A model generated the notes under the pieces. The model saw only the letters and a list, made by a program, of their open reading frames with translations. It searched no databases and was not told the origin of the DNA. A program made the position numbers and the translations under genes. A stretch of DNA of 42,767 bases, from assembly GCF_000765745.2 (NCBI RefSeq), contig NZ_JRPC02000021.1:1-42767 (forward strand), in the 5' to 3' direction. Below, piece after piece: positions 1 to 8,959 of the stretch. Source of the DNA: Helicobacter apodemus. GTDB lineage: Bacteria > Campylobacterota > Campylobacteria > Campylobacterales > Helicobacteraceae. How positions within the stretch are numbered: position 1 is the first letter of the stretch; every line of letters starts with the position of its first letter.

Positions 1-61
1 AAGAATCCTTTAAAATGAAAGTTAATAGAGAGATTAAGCATTAGTTTATTCATTAGAGATT

Positions 62-81
62 CCTTAATCTTAAAATTAAGG
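62..81. other. 7-bp inverted repeat (hairpin)
   Basis: CCTTAAT and ATTAAGG flank a 6-nt loop. No T-run follows on the + strand, so this is a weak candidate for the end of an upstream transcript rather than a clear intrinsic terminator. The rest of positions 1-144 shows stop codons in all three forward frames and no recognisable site. Confidence 0.25.
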
Positions 82-93
82 TAGGCATTATAA

Positions 94-432
94 CAAAAAA
101 GAGGGGCAAGTAATACCATTAAAAGAAGAACTTATACCCATAAGATGAATTTATTTAAAACTAAAACCTCTCTTTCTTTTTATAGTGATTGGAATAAACA
201 TTTTAAGACTTTAGTGTATGCAGGAGTAGATTGGACTATTAATCCTAATGTTGCTAATCCTAAAGGGAGATATTCTAATATAGGGTATTATGGAGGGGGA
301 GAGAGTAAATTAGATAATTTAGAATATGCTTTAGGGACTACTTTAGTTATTCCTTTAAATGATGATTCTTGTAAAAAGTATTACTATAAAAGTATTACTA
401 TAAATATTAGATTATGGCATATTATAGTTTAG
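94..432 (+). pseudogene. Remnant of an unrecognised, possibly outer-membrane beta-barrel protein
   Basis: The open frame runs from the stop at 91-93 to the stop at 430-432. The first ATG is at 145 and would give 95 residues, but no ribosome binding site stands at a proper distance from it. There is no signal peptide. The translation has alternating polar and hydrophobic stretches rich in Tyr, Trp and Gly (for example LVYAGVDWTINPN, then LEYALGTTLVIPLN), which would suit the last strands of a beta-barrel. I do not recognise a family. A perfect 14-bp tandem duplication near the 3' end (377-404) shifts the frame. With one copy removed the protein would end soon after KYYYKY, an aromatic C-terminus as barrel proteins often have. 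It is probably a decayed gene end, but it could be a small hypothetical gene. Confidence 0.35.
377..404. repeat. 14-bp perfect tandem duplication
   Basis: AGTATTACTATAAA occurs twice in direct succession (377-390 and 391-404). Because 14 is not a multiple of three, the second copy changes the reading frame of the gene remnant in which it lies. Confidence 0.8.
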
Positions 433-513
433 TGAAATTTATTTAAGAATCTTAGAGTGTTATTTAGTTGCAAATTTTAAAGAATCAATAGGCAATATTT
501 TTTTAAAATTTTG

Positions 514-519
514 TATGAT
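514..519 (+). promoter_or_regulatory. Candidate -10 box for the pbp1A-msbA unit
   Basis: TGTATGAT gives a TATGAT hexamer preceded by the TG of an extended -10, inside a T/A-rich stretch typical of sigma70 promoters in this group, where the -35 is poorly conserved. The predicted start is near 526, about 40 nt upstream of the pbp1A start. No better candidate was seen between 433 and 567. Confidence 0.45.
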
Positions 520-567
520 AGAATTTTAAAGCGTTTTATATCTTAATTAGGATTTTTAGGTTTTTTA

Positions 568-2505
568 ATGAGAATTTTTTTACGACTTTTAGGCGTTGTT
601 GGGATTGTTGGAGTTCTTATTATTATCATTGTTGTTGGTCGTATTTATTCAGAAATTAGAGATGATACAGATAAAATCTTGCATTATAATCCTCCTATAG
701 CTACACAAATTTTTGATAGAAAAGAACGTTTAATAGCTAATCTATTTGATAAAGAATTTCGTTTTTATGCAAACTTTGAAGAAATACCCCCTAGAATCAT
801 TGAAGCCTTATTAACCATTGAGGATACTTTGTTTTTTGAACATATTGGAGTTAATTTAGATGCTATCATGCGTGCTATGCTTAAGAATATCAAAAGTGCT
901 CGTTATGCAGAGGGTGGAAGCACTATTACACAGCAACTTATTAAAAATATTGTTTTAACCCGAGATAAAACCATTGAAAGAAAGCTTAAAGAAATTCTTT
1001 TGGCTCTACGTTTAGAGACTCTTTTAAGCAAAGAAGAGATTTTGGAACGTTATTTAAATCATACTTATTTTGGACACGGATTTTATGGTATCAAAACAGC
1101 TTCAAAAGGATATTTTAGAAAAGATATGGATGAGCTTACTTTAAAAGAAATTGCTATGCTTGTCTCCCTCCCAAGAGCACCAAGTTTTTATGACCCAACC
1201 AAAAATTATGATTTTTCTTTAGCAAGGGCTAATAATGTTTTGCAAAGGATGAATGAATTAGGTTGGATTTCCCAAGAGGAATTAGAAGAATCTTTAGCCC
1301 AAGCTCCACAGGTTTATGATGATACTTTAACAAAGAATGTTGCTCCTTATGTGGTAGATGAAGTGCAAAGACAACTTAAGGAGATAACAAATTTAAAAAG
1401 TGGTGGTTATAAGATTTATTTAAATATTGATCTTGATTATCAAGAGATTGCTCAAGAATCCCTTTATTTTGGCTATGAACAGATATTGTCACGACATAAA
1501 GATAATAAAAGTTTGGAAGATAAGCTAAATGGAGCCTTTGTTGTTTTAGAAAGTCAAAGTGGGAAAATCCTTGCATTAGTAGGTGGTGTGGATTATAAGA
1601 AAAGTAATTTTAATCGTGCAACACAAAGTTCTAGACAAATTGGAAGTAGTGTTAAGCCTTTTTTGTATTTAAGTGCAATGGATTCTGGACTTTCTCAAAA
1701 TTATGAAATACCTGATATTGCTAGGACTTATGATTATAGGGTTAATAATGAGAAAAAAAGATGGCAACCTAAGAATTATGGAAGCACTTTAAGAGGTTTT
1801 GTAACGCTCAAAGAAGCTTTGTCAAAATCCCTTAATTTAGCGACTATTAATTTAGTAGAAGAGGTGGGATTTGATAGGATTTATAATGAGTTAATGAAAT
1901 ATGGTTTTAAAAATATTCCAAAAGATTTAACGATTTCTTTAGGAAGTTTTGGCACATCCCCAATAGAAATGGCGAAAAATTTTATGGTTTTTTCTAATTA
2001 TGGTGTAGTAGTTGAACCAAGATTAGTTGATAGGATTGTAGATGTTAGGGGGAATACAATATTTTTTAGTGAGGCGATAGAGACAGAGTTAGCAGATGCA
2101 AGACAGAGTTTTTTGGTGATGGATATTTTACGCAATAGTATCGAAAATGGAACAGGAAGACGTGCTAAAGTTGCAGGGATTGAAATAGCTGGAAAGACAG
2201 GAACGACTAATGATAATATTGATGCGTGGTTTTCTGGATTTTCACCTAGCATAGAGACAATTATATGGTATGGGAAAGATGATAATACCTCTATGGGGGA
2301 TAGTGAGACAGGGGGAGTTGCTGCAGCCCCTGTATTTTCTTATTTTTTTAATAGGATTTTAGAAATTGATCCAGGATTGCAACGTAATTTTAATATCCCT
2401 GAAGGAGTAAGGAGTAGTGTTATTAATGGCGAGAAATATTTTTACACTGATAAAACACCTCTAAAACATAATCAAAGCATACAAAATAATGAAATTATTT
2501 TTTAA
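568..2505 (+). CDS. pbp1A: Penicillin-binding protein 1A, bifunctional transglycosylase/transpeptidase
   Basis: Class A PBP of 645 residues that polymerises and cross-links peptidoglycan on the periplasmic face of the inner membrane. A hydrophobic anchor spans about residues 7-25. The GT51 domain follows, with the IEDTLFFEH motif (catalytic Glu85) and the GGSTITQQLIKN signature near 113-125. The transpeptidase domain shows SSVK (nucleophile Ser360, Lys363), SLN near 416, and KTGT at 543-546. Length is normal for Helicobacter PBP1A. The ATG at 568 follows an AGG-containing leader. The 3' end overlaps the start of the exporter gene by 17 nt, so the two are probably translated from one mRNA. All key residues are present. 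The family assignment is secure; the symbol follows H. pylori usage. Confidence 0.93.
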   Translation: MRIFLRLLGVVGIVGVLIIIIVVGRIYSEIRDDTDKILHYNPPIATQIFDRKERLIANLFDKEFRFYANFEEIPPRIIEALLTIEDTLFFEHIGVNLDAIMRAMLKNIKSARYAEGGSTITQQLIKNIVLTRDKTIERKLKEILLALRLETLLSKEEILERYLNHTYFGHGFYGIKTASKGYFRKDMDELTLKEIAMLVSLPRAPSFYDPTKNYDFSLARANNVLQRMNELGWISQEELEESLAQAPQVYDDTLTKNVAPYVVDEVQRQLKEITNLKSGGYKIYLNIDLDYQEIAQESLYFGYEQILSRHKDNKSLEDKLNGAFVVLESQSGKILALVGGVDYKKSNFNRATQSSRQIGSSVKPFLYLSAMDSGLSQNYEIPDIARTYDYRVNNEKKRWQPKNYGSTLRGFVTLKEALSKSLNLATINLVEEVGFDRIYNELMKYGFKNIPKDLTISLGSFGTSPIEMAKNFMVFSNYGVVVEPRLVDRIVDVRGNTIFFSEAIETELADARQSFLVMDILRNSIENGTGRRAKVAGIEIAGKTGTTNDNIDAWFSGFSPSIETIIWYGKDDNTSMGDSETGGVAAAPVFSYFFNRILEIDPGLQRNFNIPEGVRSSVINGEKYFYTDKTPLKHNQSIQNNEIIF

Positions 2506-4180
2506 ACGTTTTTATCCTTATATTAAGCAGTATAAATTATATTTTATTTATTCTATATTGGGGACTATTATGGTTGCCCTTGCTAGTAGTGCTAGTGCTT
2601 ATCTTGTGAAACCTGTGCTTGATGATATTTTCATTAAAAGAGATCAAGCAATGCTTGTAATACTTCCCTTTTTGGTTGTTTTAGCTTATTTTACTAAAGG
2701 ATTGGGTGCTTATATCCAAACTTATTTTATGAATTTTGTTGGGCAAGATATTACAAGACGTTTGAAAGATATTTTGTTACAAAAAATGCTAACTTTTGAA
2801 ATGGAGTTTTTTAATCGTTATCGTAATGGCGAACTTTTTTCGCGGGTTACAAGTGATATTGGAGCGATTCAAGGTGCAGTTTCAAATTATTTTATTGAGG
2901 GAATTAGAGAGGGATTAACGATCATAGGGCTTGTTGCTGTTGTGATTTATCAAAGCCCCGAGTTAGCATTTTTTGGGTTGTTTATTATGCCTTTAGCCCT
3001 TTATCCTATTGTTTTAATCGCTAGAAAAATGCGTAAAACTTCTAAAAAAATGCAAGAGAAAAATGCGGATTTATCCGCAAAACTTATCGAAATTTTCAAT
3101 AATATAGAGATTATTAAGGCTAATAATGGGAATAAAATAGAGCTTGATGAATTCTCTCACCAAAATAAAGAGCTTTTTAGGCTCTCTATGAAAACAGTGC
3201 GTATTTCTGAATTAACATCGCCTTTAATGGAGACTTTAGGGGCTATTGCTGTTGCGGGCGTGATTTTTATTGGTGGGCATAAAGTTATTGATGGAGAGAT
3301 TACCACAGGAGCATTTTTTTCTTTTGTAACAGCCTTATTTATGCTTTATACTCCTTTAAAAAAAGTTAGCCACCTTTATGGGAAGATACAGATAGCTTTC
3401 GTGGCTGGAGATAGGATTTTTGAAATCTTAGATAGGAAAGAAAAAATACAAGATGGCGTTGAAGTTTTACAAAAGGGGATAAAGAGCATAGTTTTTGAAA
3501 GGGTAGATTTGTTTTATCAAGAAAAACAGGCTTTAAAGAATATTAATTTATGCATTAACGAGGGAGAGTGTATTGCTTTAGTTGGAAGTAGTGGAGGAGG
3601 GAAAAGCTCTTTAGTGAATTTGCTTTTGCGTCTTTATGATACAAGTAAAGGGAGGATTGTTATTAATGGAAAAGATATAAGAAGTTATACACAAGAATCT
3701 TTGCGGAGTAAAATTGCTATTGTTACCCAAAGGATTTTTATTTTTAATGATAGTATTGCAAAAAATATTGCTTATAATGTAGAAGTTGATGAGGATAAAG
3801 TAAAAAATGCTTTAAAACAAGCTAAGATTTGGGATTATGTCCAATCTCTCCCTCAAGGAATTTATAGTATTTTAGATGAATTTGGGACTAATTTAAGCGG
3901 TGGCCAAAGACAAAGGATAGCCATTGCAAGAGCATTGTATAAGAATCCTGAAATTTTAATTTTGGATGAAGCAACCAGTGCTTTAGATAGTAAAATAGAA
4001 GAAGAATTAAAAGAAACTTTGGCAAAGATTATCAAAAATAGGATTGTTATTATTATTGCGCATCGTCCTTCAACGATTGCTTTGGCTAATAAAGTTTATT
4101 TTTTTCAAAATGGCGAAATTACTAATAGTGGGAGTATGGAGGAAGTATTTGAAAAATCAAAAGCTTTTGGGGATGTATAA
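2489..4180 (+). CDS. msbA: MsbA-type ABC exporter (fused membrane and ATPase domains)
   Basis: A 563-residue half-transporter that would work as a homodimer in the inner membrane. Six hydrophobic segments (about residues 10-300) form the exporter transmembrane domain. The nucleotide-binding domain carries Walker A GSSGGGKSS near 367, signature LSGGQRQR near 470, Walker B ILILDEATSALD just after it, and the H-loop IIAHR near 528. Family members flip lipid A-core from the inner to the outer leaflet or export drugs. The MsbA role is inferred from overall domain type and H. pylori precedent; sequence alone cannot fix the substrate. The start lies inside the last codons of pbp1A (17-nt overlap), which suggests translational coupling of two cell-envelope functions. 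Confidence 0.8.
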   Translation: MKLFFKRFYPYIKQYKLYFIYSILGTIMVALASSASAYLVKPVLDDIFIKRDQAMLVILPFLVVLAYFTKGLGAYIQTYFMNFVGQDITRRLKDILLQKMLTFEMEFFNRYRNGELFSRVTSDIGAIQGAVSNYFIEGIREGLTIIGLVAVVIYQSPELAFFGLFIMPLALYPIVLIARKMRKTSKKMQEKNADLSAKLIEIFNNIEIIKANNGNKIELDEFSHQNKELFRLSMKTVRISELTSPLMETLGAIAVAGVIFIGGHKVIDGEITTGAFFSFVTALFMLYTPLKKVSHLYGKIQIAFVAGDRIFEILDRKEKIQDGVEVLQKGIKSIVFERVDLFYQEKQALKNINLCINEGECIALVGSSGGGKSSLVNLLLRLYDTSKGRIVINGKDIRSYTQESLRSKIAIVTQRIFIFNDSIAKNIAYNVEVDEDKVKNALKQAKIWDYVQSLPQGIYSILDEFGTNLSGGQRQRIAIARALYKNPEILILDEATSALDSKIEEELKETLAKIIKNRIVIIIAHRPSTIALANKVYFFQNGEITNSGSMEEVFEKSKAFGDV

Positions 4181-4213
4181 AAATATCTAAAGTATATCTA
4201 GTATAAAGTATGT

Positions 4214-4219
4214 TATAAT
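4214..4219 (+). promoter_or_regulatory. Consensus -10 box TATAAT of cheV
   Basis: A perfect TATAAT sits 32 nt before the chosen cheV start. It overlaps an upstream in-frame ATG (4218), which therefore lies before the predicted transcription start near 4226 and cannot be the initiation codon. Confidence 0.6.
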
Positions 4220-4250
4220 GCAGAGAAATTCTCAAAAAGAGGAAATGATT

Positions 4251-5198
4251 ATGTCTAATTTATCTAGCGTTGATCAAACCACGAATTTACATAGAAATAA
4301 TGAGTTACAGCTTTTGTGCTTTAGGCTTGAAAAAGATAAGGATCTATATGCGGTTAATGTTTTTAAGATACGGGAGGTTGTTAAGTATCGTGGGGATGTT
4401 ACGGTAATATCTCACGAAGGAAATTCTTTAGTGGAGGGATTAATCACTATTAGAGAACTTACTATTCCTTTAATAGATTTAAAGAAATGGTTTTATTATG
4501 ATGCTAATAACGAATTTAAGAATCTTGAAAATTATGGTGTTAAGAGGGAAGAGGGTGAGGATGAAGTGGTTATGATTTGCGAGTTTTCTAGATGGACAGT
4601 GGGTGTTCGTATCTATGAGGCTGATAGGATTCTTAATAAAAAATGGACAGAAATTGAACAAAGTTCAGATACAGGCTTAAATACTAAATTAGTTAGTCGT
4701 ACAAGATATTTTGATGGGAGCTTGGTTCAAGTAGTAGATATTGAGAGAATGCTTGTGGATGTGTTTCCTTGGGTTGAAGATGAAAAAAACGATCAAATTA
4801 ACAGAGTTAAGCAAATTGTTAGTGATAAAGAAGTTCTTTTAGCCGATGATTCTTTAGCTGTTGTTAAAACTATGGAAAATATTTTGAATAAATTAGGTGT
4901 TAATTATAAAACTTTTTCAAATGGGCAAAAATTGCTAGATTATATCTTTGGTGGAGCAGATATTTCTAATATAGGCATTGTTATTACGGATTTAGAAATG
5001 CCAGAGGCAAGTGGTTTTGAAGTTATGAAGCAAATGAAAGGGGATTCTAGAACTTCTCATATACCTATTGTCGTAAATTCTTCTATGAGTGGTAGTAGTA
5101 ATGAAGATATGGCACGTTCTTTAAATGCTGATGAATTTATTTCTAAATCCGACCCTATTCAAGTAGAGGATGCTTTAAGACGTTTAATGGTTAAATAA
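4251..5198 (+). CDS. cheV1: CheV-type chemotaxis coupling protein (CheW-REC)
   Basis: A 315-residue cytoplasmic scaffold that links chemoreceptors to the CheA kinase. A CheW-like domain occupies about residues 15-180 and a response-regulator receiver domain about 195-315. The receiver shows the acidic pair in LLADDS, the phospho-acceptor Asp in VITDLEMPEASGF, the conserved Ser region VVNSSMSG, and the Lys of FISKSDP. The wording is close to what I recall of H. pylori CheV1. The ATG at 4251 has an AGAGGAA ribosome binding site just upstream. The longer frame from 4218 starts inside the -10 hexamer and is rejected. The gene appears monocistronic, with its own promoter and the nap promoter region downstream. 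Confidence 0.85.
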   Translation: MSNLSSVDQTTNLHRNNELQLLCFRLEKDKDLYAVNVFKIREVVKYRGDVTVISHEGNSLVEGLITIRELTIPLIDLKKWFYYDANNEFKNLENYGVKREEGEDEVVMICEFSRWTVGVRIYEADRILNKKWTEIEQSSDTGLNTKLVSRTRYFDGSLVQVVDIERMLVDVFPWVEDEKNDQINRVKQIVSDKEVLLADDSLAVVKTMENILNKLGVNYKTFSNGQKLLDYIFGGADISNIGIVITDLEMPEASGFEVMKQMKGDSRTSHIPIVVNSSMSGSSNEDMARSLNADEFISKSDPIQVEDALRRLMVK

Positions 5199-5212
5199 GT
5201 AAAACCTTATTT
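5193..5212 (+). terminator. Weak terminator-like hairpin after cheV
   Basis: AAATAAG and CTTATTT (7 bp) flank a 6-nt loop and overlap the cheV stop codon, followed by only a few T residues. The stem is AT-rich, so termination is uncertain. Confidence 0.3.
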
Positions 5213-5293
5213 TGACCGCATAATTATGAAAAACTTTTCAAACTTCTTAACTTCGATAAATTCCTAAAAAACCGTAATACCAAAATGTATATA

Positions 5294-5307
5294 TTGACTT
5301 AAATCAA
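5294..5307 (+). promoter_or_regulatory. CRP/FNR-family box upstream of napA
   Basis: TTGAC-TTAA-ATCAA matches nine of the ten defined bases of the FNR consensus TTGAT-N4-ATCAA. Its centre (5300.5) is about 41.5 nt before the transcription start predicted from the -10 box at 5330-5335, the spacing of a class II activator site. This suggests activation by a CRP/FNR-type regulator under low oxygen or in response to nitrogen oxides. The regulator itself is not in the window. Confidence 0.6.
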
Positions 5308-5309
5308 AT

Positions 5310-5325
5310 TTTAAGAATTCTTAAA
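5310..5325. promoter_or_regulatory. Perfect 16-bp palindrome in the nap promoter
   Basis: TTTAAGAATTCTTAAA is its own reverse complement. It lies between the FNR-type box and the -10 hexamer, in the -35 to -18 stretch where a bound protein would meet RNA polymerase. It could be an operator for a second regulator, but AT-rich palindromes can arise by chance. Confidence 0.35.
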
Positions 5326-5329
5326 GTGT

Positions 5330-5335
5330 TATAAT
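5330..5335 (+). promoter_or_regulatory. -10 box TATAAT of the nap operon
   Basis: A perfect TATAAT; the predicted start is near 5342. A well-formed ribosome binding site (AGGGAGG) stands shortly before the napA ATG at 5393. Confidence 0.6.
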
Positions 5336-5342
5336 TTTCTAT

Positions 5343-5360
5343 AACATCAAAAATGATGTT
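5343..5360 (+). other. 7-bp stem-loop at the predicted nap mRNA 5' end
   Basis: AACATCA and TGATGTT flank an AAAA loop. It starts within a nucleotide or so of the predicted transcription start, so it would either form a hairpin at the very 5' end of the mRNA (possibly protective) or act as a DNA operator. Confidence 0.4.
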
Positions 5361-5392
5361 GAATTTAAGACTTTATAGGGAGGCTTATAGTT

Positions 5393-8173
5393 ATGAATAG
5401 AAGAGCATTTTTAAAAACTGCTGCAGCTGCTAGTGCTGCTAGTGCAGTTGGTATTGCTGTGCCTACTTCAAGTTTAGCAGCGGCTAAAGAAATTGAAAGT
5501 AATTGGAAGTGGGATAAAGCAGTTTGTAGATTTTGTGGAACGGGTTGTGGGATTATGGTGGCAACTAAAGATGAACAAATTGTTGCTGTTAAAGGAGATC
5601 CAGCGGCTCCTGTAAATAGAGGTTTAAATTGTATTAAGGGTTATTTTAATGCAAAAATTATGTATGGACAAGATAGGCTAACCCAACCTTTATTGCGTGT
5701 AAATTCTAAAGGTGAGTTTGACAAGAAAGGAAAGTTTAAGCCTGTAAGCTGGGAGAAAGCCTTTGATGTAATGGCGCAAAAATTTAAAGAAACTTATAAG
5801 GAGCTTGGACCTACAGGTATTGGCGTATTTGGCTCTGGGCAATATACAGTTCAAGAGGGTTATGCGGCAGTTAAGCTTGTTAAAGGTGGATTTAGAAGTA
5901 ATAATATTGATCCTAATGCTAGACATTGTATGGCTAGTGCGGTTGTTGGGTTTATAGAAACTTTTGGTATTGATGAACCAGCGGGCTGTTATGATGATAT
6001 TGAATTAACTGATACTATCGTAACTTGGGGAGCTAATATGGCGGAAATGCATCCAATTTTGTGGGCTAGAGTTACAGATAGGAAGCTATCTAATGCTGAT
6101 AAAGTAAAGATTGTGAATCTTACGCCTTATTCTAATAGAACTTCGGATTTAGCAGATATTGAAATTGTGTTTGCCCCGCATACAGATTTGGCAATTTGGA
6201 ATTATATCGCAAGAGAAATTGTTTATAATAATCCTAAAAGCATTGATTGGGGATTTGTTAAGAAAAATTGTATTTTTACAACAGGTTTTGCGGATATTGG
6301 CTATGGTATGCGAACAGATATTAAGCATTCTGATTATGATCCCAAAGAGCTTGATATTGCAGCTAAAGAAAAATCAAAAGTCCTTAGTGATAGAGAGGGG
6401 GTAACCCTGCAATATCTAGGAATGAAATCTGGCGATGTTATGGAAAATAAACATAATGCTCAAGCTGGGAATCATTGGGAAATCTCTTTTGAGGATTTTA
6501 AAAAGGCATTAGCACCTTATACATTAGATTTTGTCGCACAACTTGCTAAGGGGGATTCTGCTGAGAGTTTGGAGGATTTTAAAGCAAAGTTGAAACAACT
6601 TGCAAATTATTATACGCAACAAGATAGAAAAATCGTAAGTTTTTGGACTATGGGTATGAATCAGCATACAAGAGGAACTTGGGTTAATGAACAAGCTTAT
6701 ATGGTGCATATGCTTTTAGGCAAACAAGCAAAACCTGGGAGCGGTGCTTTTTCATTGACGGGGCAACCAAGTGCCTGTGGGACAGCAAGAGAAGTAGGGA
6801 CATTCGCCCATAGATTACCTGCTGATATGATAGTGGGAAATAAAAAACATAGAGATATTACAGAGAAAATTTGGAAATTACCTTCAGGAACCATTAATCC
6901 AGCTATTGGAGCGCATTTTATGCAAATTATGCGTGATTTAGAGGATGGAAAGATTAAATGGGCGTGGGTTCAAGTCAATAATCCTTGGCAAAATACCGCT
7001 AATGCAAACCATTGGATAAAAGCTGCTAGAGAAATGGATAATTTTATCGTAGTCTCTGATGCTTATCCGGGTATTAGTGCAAAGGTGGCAGATTTGATTT
7101 TGCCCGTTGCGATGATTTATGAGAAATGGGGTGCTTATGGAAATGCTGAGAGAAGAACACAACATTGGAAACAGCAAGTATTACCCCAAGGTGATGCTAT
7201 GAGTGATATTTGGCAAATGATGGAATTTTCTAAATATTTTACGCTAAAAGAAGTATGGGGTGAGCAAAGAATCAATGATAAATTAACACTCCCTAATGTG
7301 TTAGAGGCAGCCAAAGCTATGGGATATAATGAGGATACAACACTCTTTGAAGTGCTATTTGCTAATAAAGAGGCAAAAAGCTATTCCATCTCTGATAAAA
7401 CATTAGAAAACACTCTAAATTCCGAAGTATTTGGTGATAAGCGAAATGTTATTGGAAGTGATGGGAAAGTTTTTGAAGGTTATGGATTCTTTATCCAAAA
7501 ATACCTTTGGGAAGAATACCGCAAATTTGGTGTAGGGCATGGTCACGATTTAGCAGATTTTGATACTTATCATCGTGTAAGAGGCTTAAGGTGGCCAGTT
7601 GTTGATGGAAAAGAAACTCAATGGAGGTTTAACGCTAAATATGATTATTATGCCAGAAAACAAAATAATGGTGATTTTGCCTTTTATGGTGAATTGCAAA
7701 AATCCCTTCCTAGAGGAGACTTGCTAAGTCCAAAAACACAAGAAACCTATTCACTTAAAAATAAAGCAAAAATATTCTTTCGCCCTTATATGGACCCACC
7801 AGAAATGCCAAGTGAAGAATATCCTTTTTGGTTAAGCACAGGCAGGGTTTTAGAGCATTGGCATAGTGGGACTATGACAATGAGGGTTCCAGAGCTTTAT
7901 CGTGCAGTGCCAGAGGCGTTATGTTATATGCATCCAAAAGATGGAGAGAAGCTAAGCATACAACAAAATGATCTTATCTGGGTTGAATCAAGACGCGGGA
8001 AGGTAAAAGCTAGGGTTGATATGCGTGGTAGAAATAGACCCCCTATGGGCTTAGTTTATGTGCCGTGGTTTGATGAGAAGGTTTATATTAATAAAGTCTG
8101 TCTTGATGCGACTTGTCCAATCTCTAAACAAACAGATTTTAAAAAATGTGCGGTTAAAATTTACAAGGCATAA
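5393..8173 (+). CDS. napA: Periplasmic nitrate reductase catalytic subunit NapA
   Basis: Reduces nitrate to nitrite in the periplasm with a bis-MGD molybdenum cofactor and one [4Fe-4S] cluster. The protein has 926 residues, the usual size in Campylobacterota. A twin-arginine signal (NRRAFLK, then an Ala-rich stretch ending about residue 31) sends the folded enzyme across the membrane. Cluster cysteines are C45, C48, C52 and C80; C179 (ARHCMAS) is the expected molybdenum ligand. Molybdopterin-binding domains fill the rest. It is the first gene of napAGHBFLD, preceded by an AGGGAGG ribosome binding site and the promoter with the FNR-type box. NapB accepts its electrons from the NapGH branch, and NapD should chaperone its Tat signal. 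Confidence 0.97.
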   Translation: MNRRAFLKTAAAASAASAVGIAVPTSSLAAAKEIESNWKWDKAVCRFCGTGCGIMVATKDEQIVAVKGDPAAPVNRGLNCIKGYFNAKIMYGQDRLTQPLLRVNSKGEFDKKGKFKPVSWEKAFDVMAQKFKETYKELGPTGIGVFGSGQYTVQEGYAAVKLVKGGFRSNNIDPNARHCMASAVVGFIETFGIDEPAGCYDDIELTDTIVTWGANMAEMHPILWARVTDRKLSNADKVKIVNLTPYSNRTSDLADIEIVFAPHTDLAIWNYIAREIVYNNPKSIDWGFVKKNCIFTTGFADIGYGMRTDIKHSDYDPKELDIAAKEKSKVLSDREGVTLQYLGMKSGDVMENKHNAQAGNHWEISFEDFKKALAPYTLDFVAQLAKGDSAESLEDFKAKLKQLANYYTQQDRKIVSFWTMGMNQHTRGTWVNEQAYMVHMLLGKQAKPGSGAFSLTGQPSACGTAREVGTFAHRLPADMIVGNKKHRDITEKIWKLPSGTINPAIGAHFMQIMRDLEDGKIKWAWVQVNNPWQNTANANHWIKAAREMDNFIVVSDAYPGISAKVADLILPVAMIYEKWGAYGNAERRTQHWKQQVLPQGDAMSDIWQMMEFSKYFTLKEVWGEQRINDKLTLPNVLEAAKAMGYNEDTTLFEVLFANKEAKSYSISDKTLENTLNSEVFGDKRNVIGSDGKVFEGYGFFIQKYLWEEYRKFGVGHGHDLADFDTYHRVRGLRWPVVDGKETQWRFNAKYDYYARKQNNGDFAFYGELQKSLPRGDLLSPKTQETYSLKNKAKIFFRPYMDPPEMPSEEYPFWLSTGRVLEHWHSGTMTMRVPELYRAVPEALCYMHPKDGEKLSIQQNDLIWVESRRGKVKARVDMRGRNRPPMGLVYVPWFDEKVYINKVCLDATCPISKQTDFKKCAVKIYKA

Positions 8174-8178
8174 ACAAT

Positions 8179-8958
8179 ATGAGTGCAAATAATCCACGAA
8201 GAAAATTTCTATTAAATAGTGCTCAAGCTGTTGCATTAGCTTCTATTGGTGGATTAGTTTGGAGTGCTTTTTTAAAAGAAAGCAAAGCTAACCCCTTAAT
8301 ACTAAGACCACCAGGCGCTTTAGAGGAAAAAGAGTTTTTAAAGCATTGCATTAAGTGTGGCTTATGTGTAGAGGCTTGTCCTTTTGATACTTTAAAGCTT
8401 GCTAGTGCAGGAGATGGAATGCCTATTGGGACGCCTTATTTTAAACCAAGAGATATTCCTTGTGAGATGTGTCCTGATATTCCCTGTGTGCCTATTTGTC
8501 CTACAAAGGCTTTAGAGCCTAAGTTGGTTCAAGATGAAAATGGTTTATGGGAGATTAGGGATGCAAAAATGGGCGTGGCTATTGTTGATAAAGAACATTG
8601 CATTGCCTATTGGGGAATTCAATGTGATGCCTGTTATCGTGCTTGTCCTTTAATTGGTGAGGCAATTAAGCTAGAAGTAAAACGCAACGATAGAACGGGT
8701 AAGCATTCTTATCTTTTACCTGTTGTGGAAAGTGAAGTTTGCACGGGTTGTGGTAAATGCGAAAAGGCTTGTGTAACTGATAAGGCTTCTATTATTGTTT
8801 TGCCCCGAGAAATTGCATCAGGCAGTGTTGGGACAAATTATATTAAAGGTTGGGAAACCCAAGATGAAAATCGCTTGAAAAAGGCAAAAACGCGTAATTT
8901 ACCAGAAATTCTTAATCCTTCAAAAGTGCAAGATTATTTAAATGGTGGAGAGATTTAA
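8179..8958 (+). CDS. napG: NapG, Tat-exported four-cluster ferredoxin of the quinol-to-nitrate pathway
   Basis: A 259-residue periplasmic iron-sulfur protein that works with membrane-bound NapH to take electrons from menaquinol towards NapB/NapA. The N-terminus has a twin-arginine motif (PRRKFLLNS) and a hydrophobic stretch to about residue 30. Four cysteine clusters follow: CIKCGLCVEACP, CEMCPDIPCVPICP, the set around CDACYRACP, and CTGCGKCEKAC. This is the MauM/NapG arrangement of four [4Fe-4S] centres. It begins 5 nt after napA. With no napC in the operon, NapGH is the expected quinol dehydrogenase, as established for Wolinella and Campylobacter. Confidence 0.94.
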   Translation: MSANNPRRKFLLNSAQAVALASIGGLVWSAFLKESKANPLILRPPGALEEKEFLKHCIKCGLCVEACPFDTLKLASAGDGMPIGTPYFKPRDIPCEMCPDIPCVPICPTKALEPKLVQDENGLWEIRDAKMGVAIVDKEHCIAYWGIQCDACYRACPLIGEAIKLEVKRNDRTGKHSYLLPVVESEVCTGCGKCEKACVTDKASIIVLPREIASGSVGTNYIKGWETQDENRLKKAKTRNLPEILNPSKVQDYLNGGEI

Positions 8959-8959
8959 G

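Noticed and set aside
4218-4250. Longer CheV start at 4218
   Set aside because: That ATG is part of the TATAAT promoter hexamer and would lie upstream of the mRNA start; 4251 has a good ribosome binding site.
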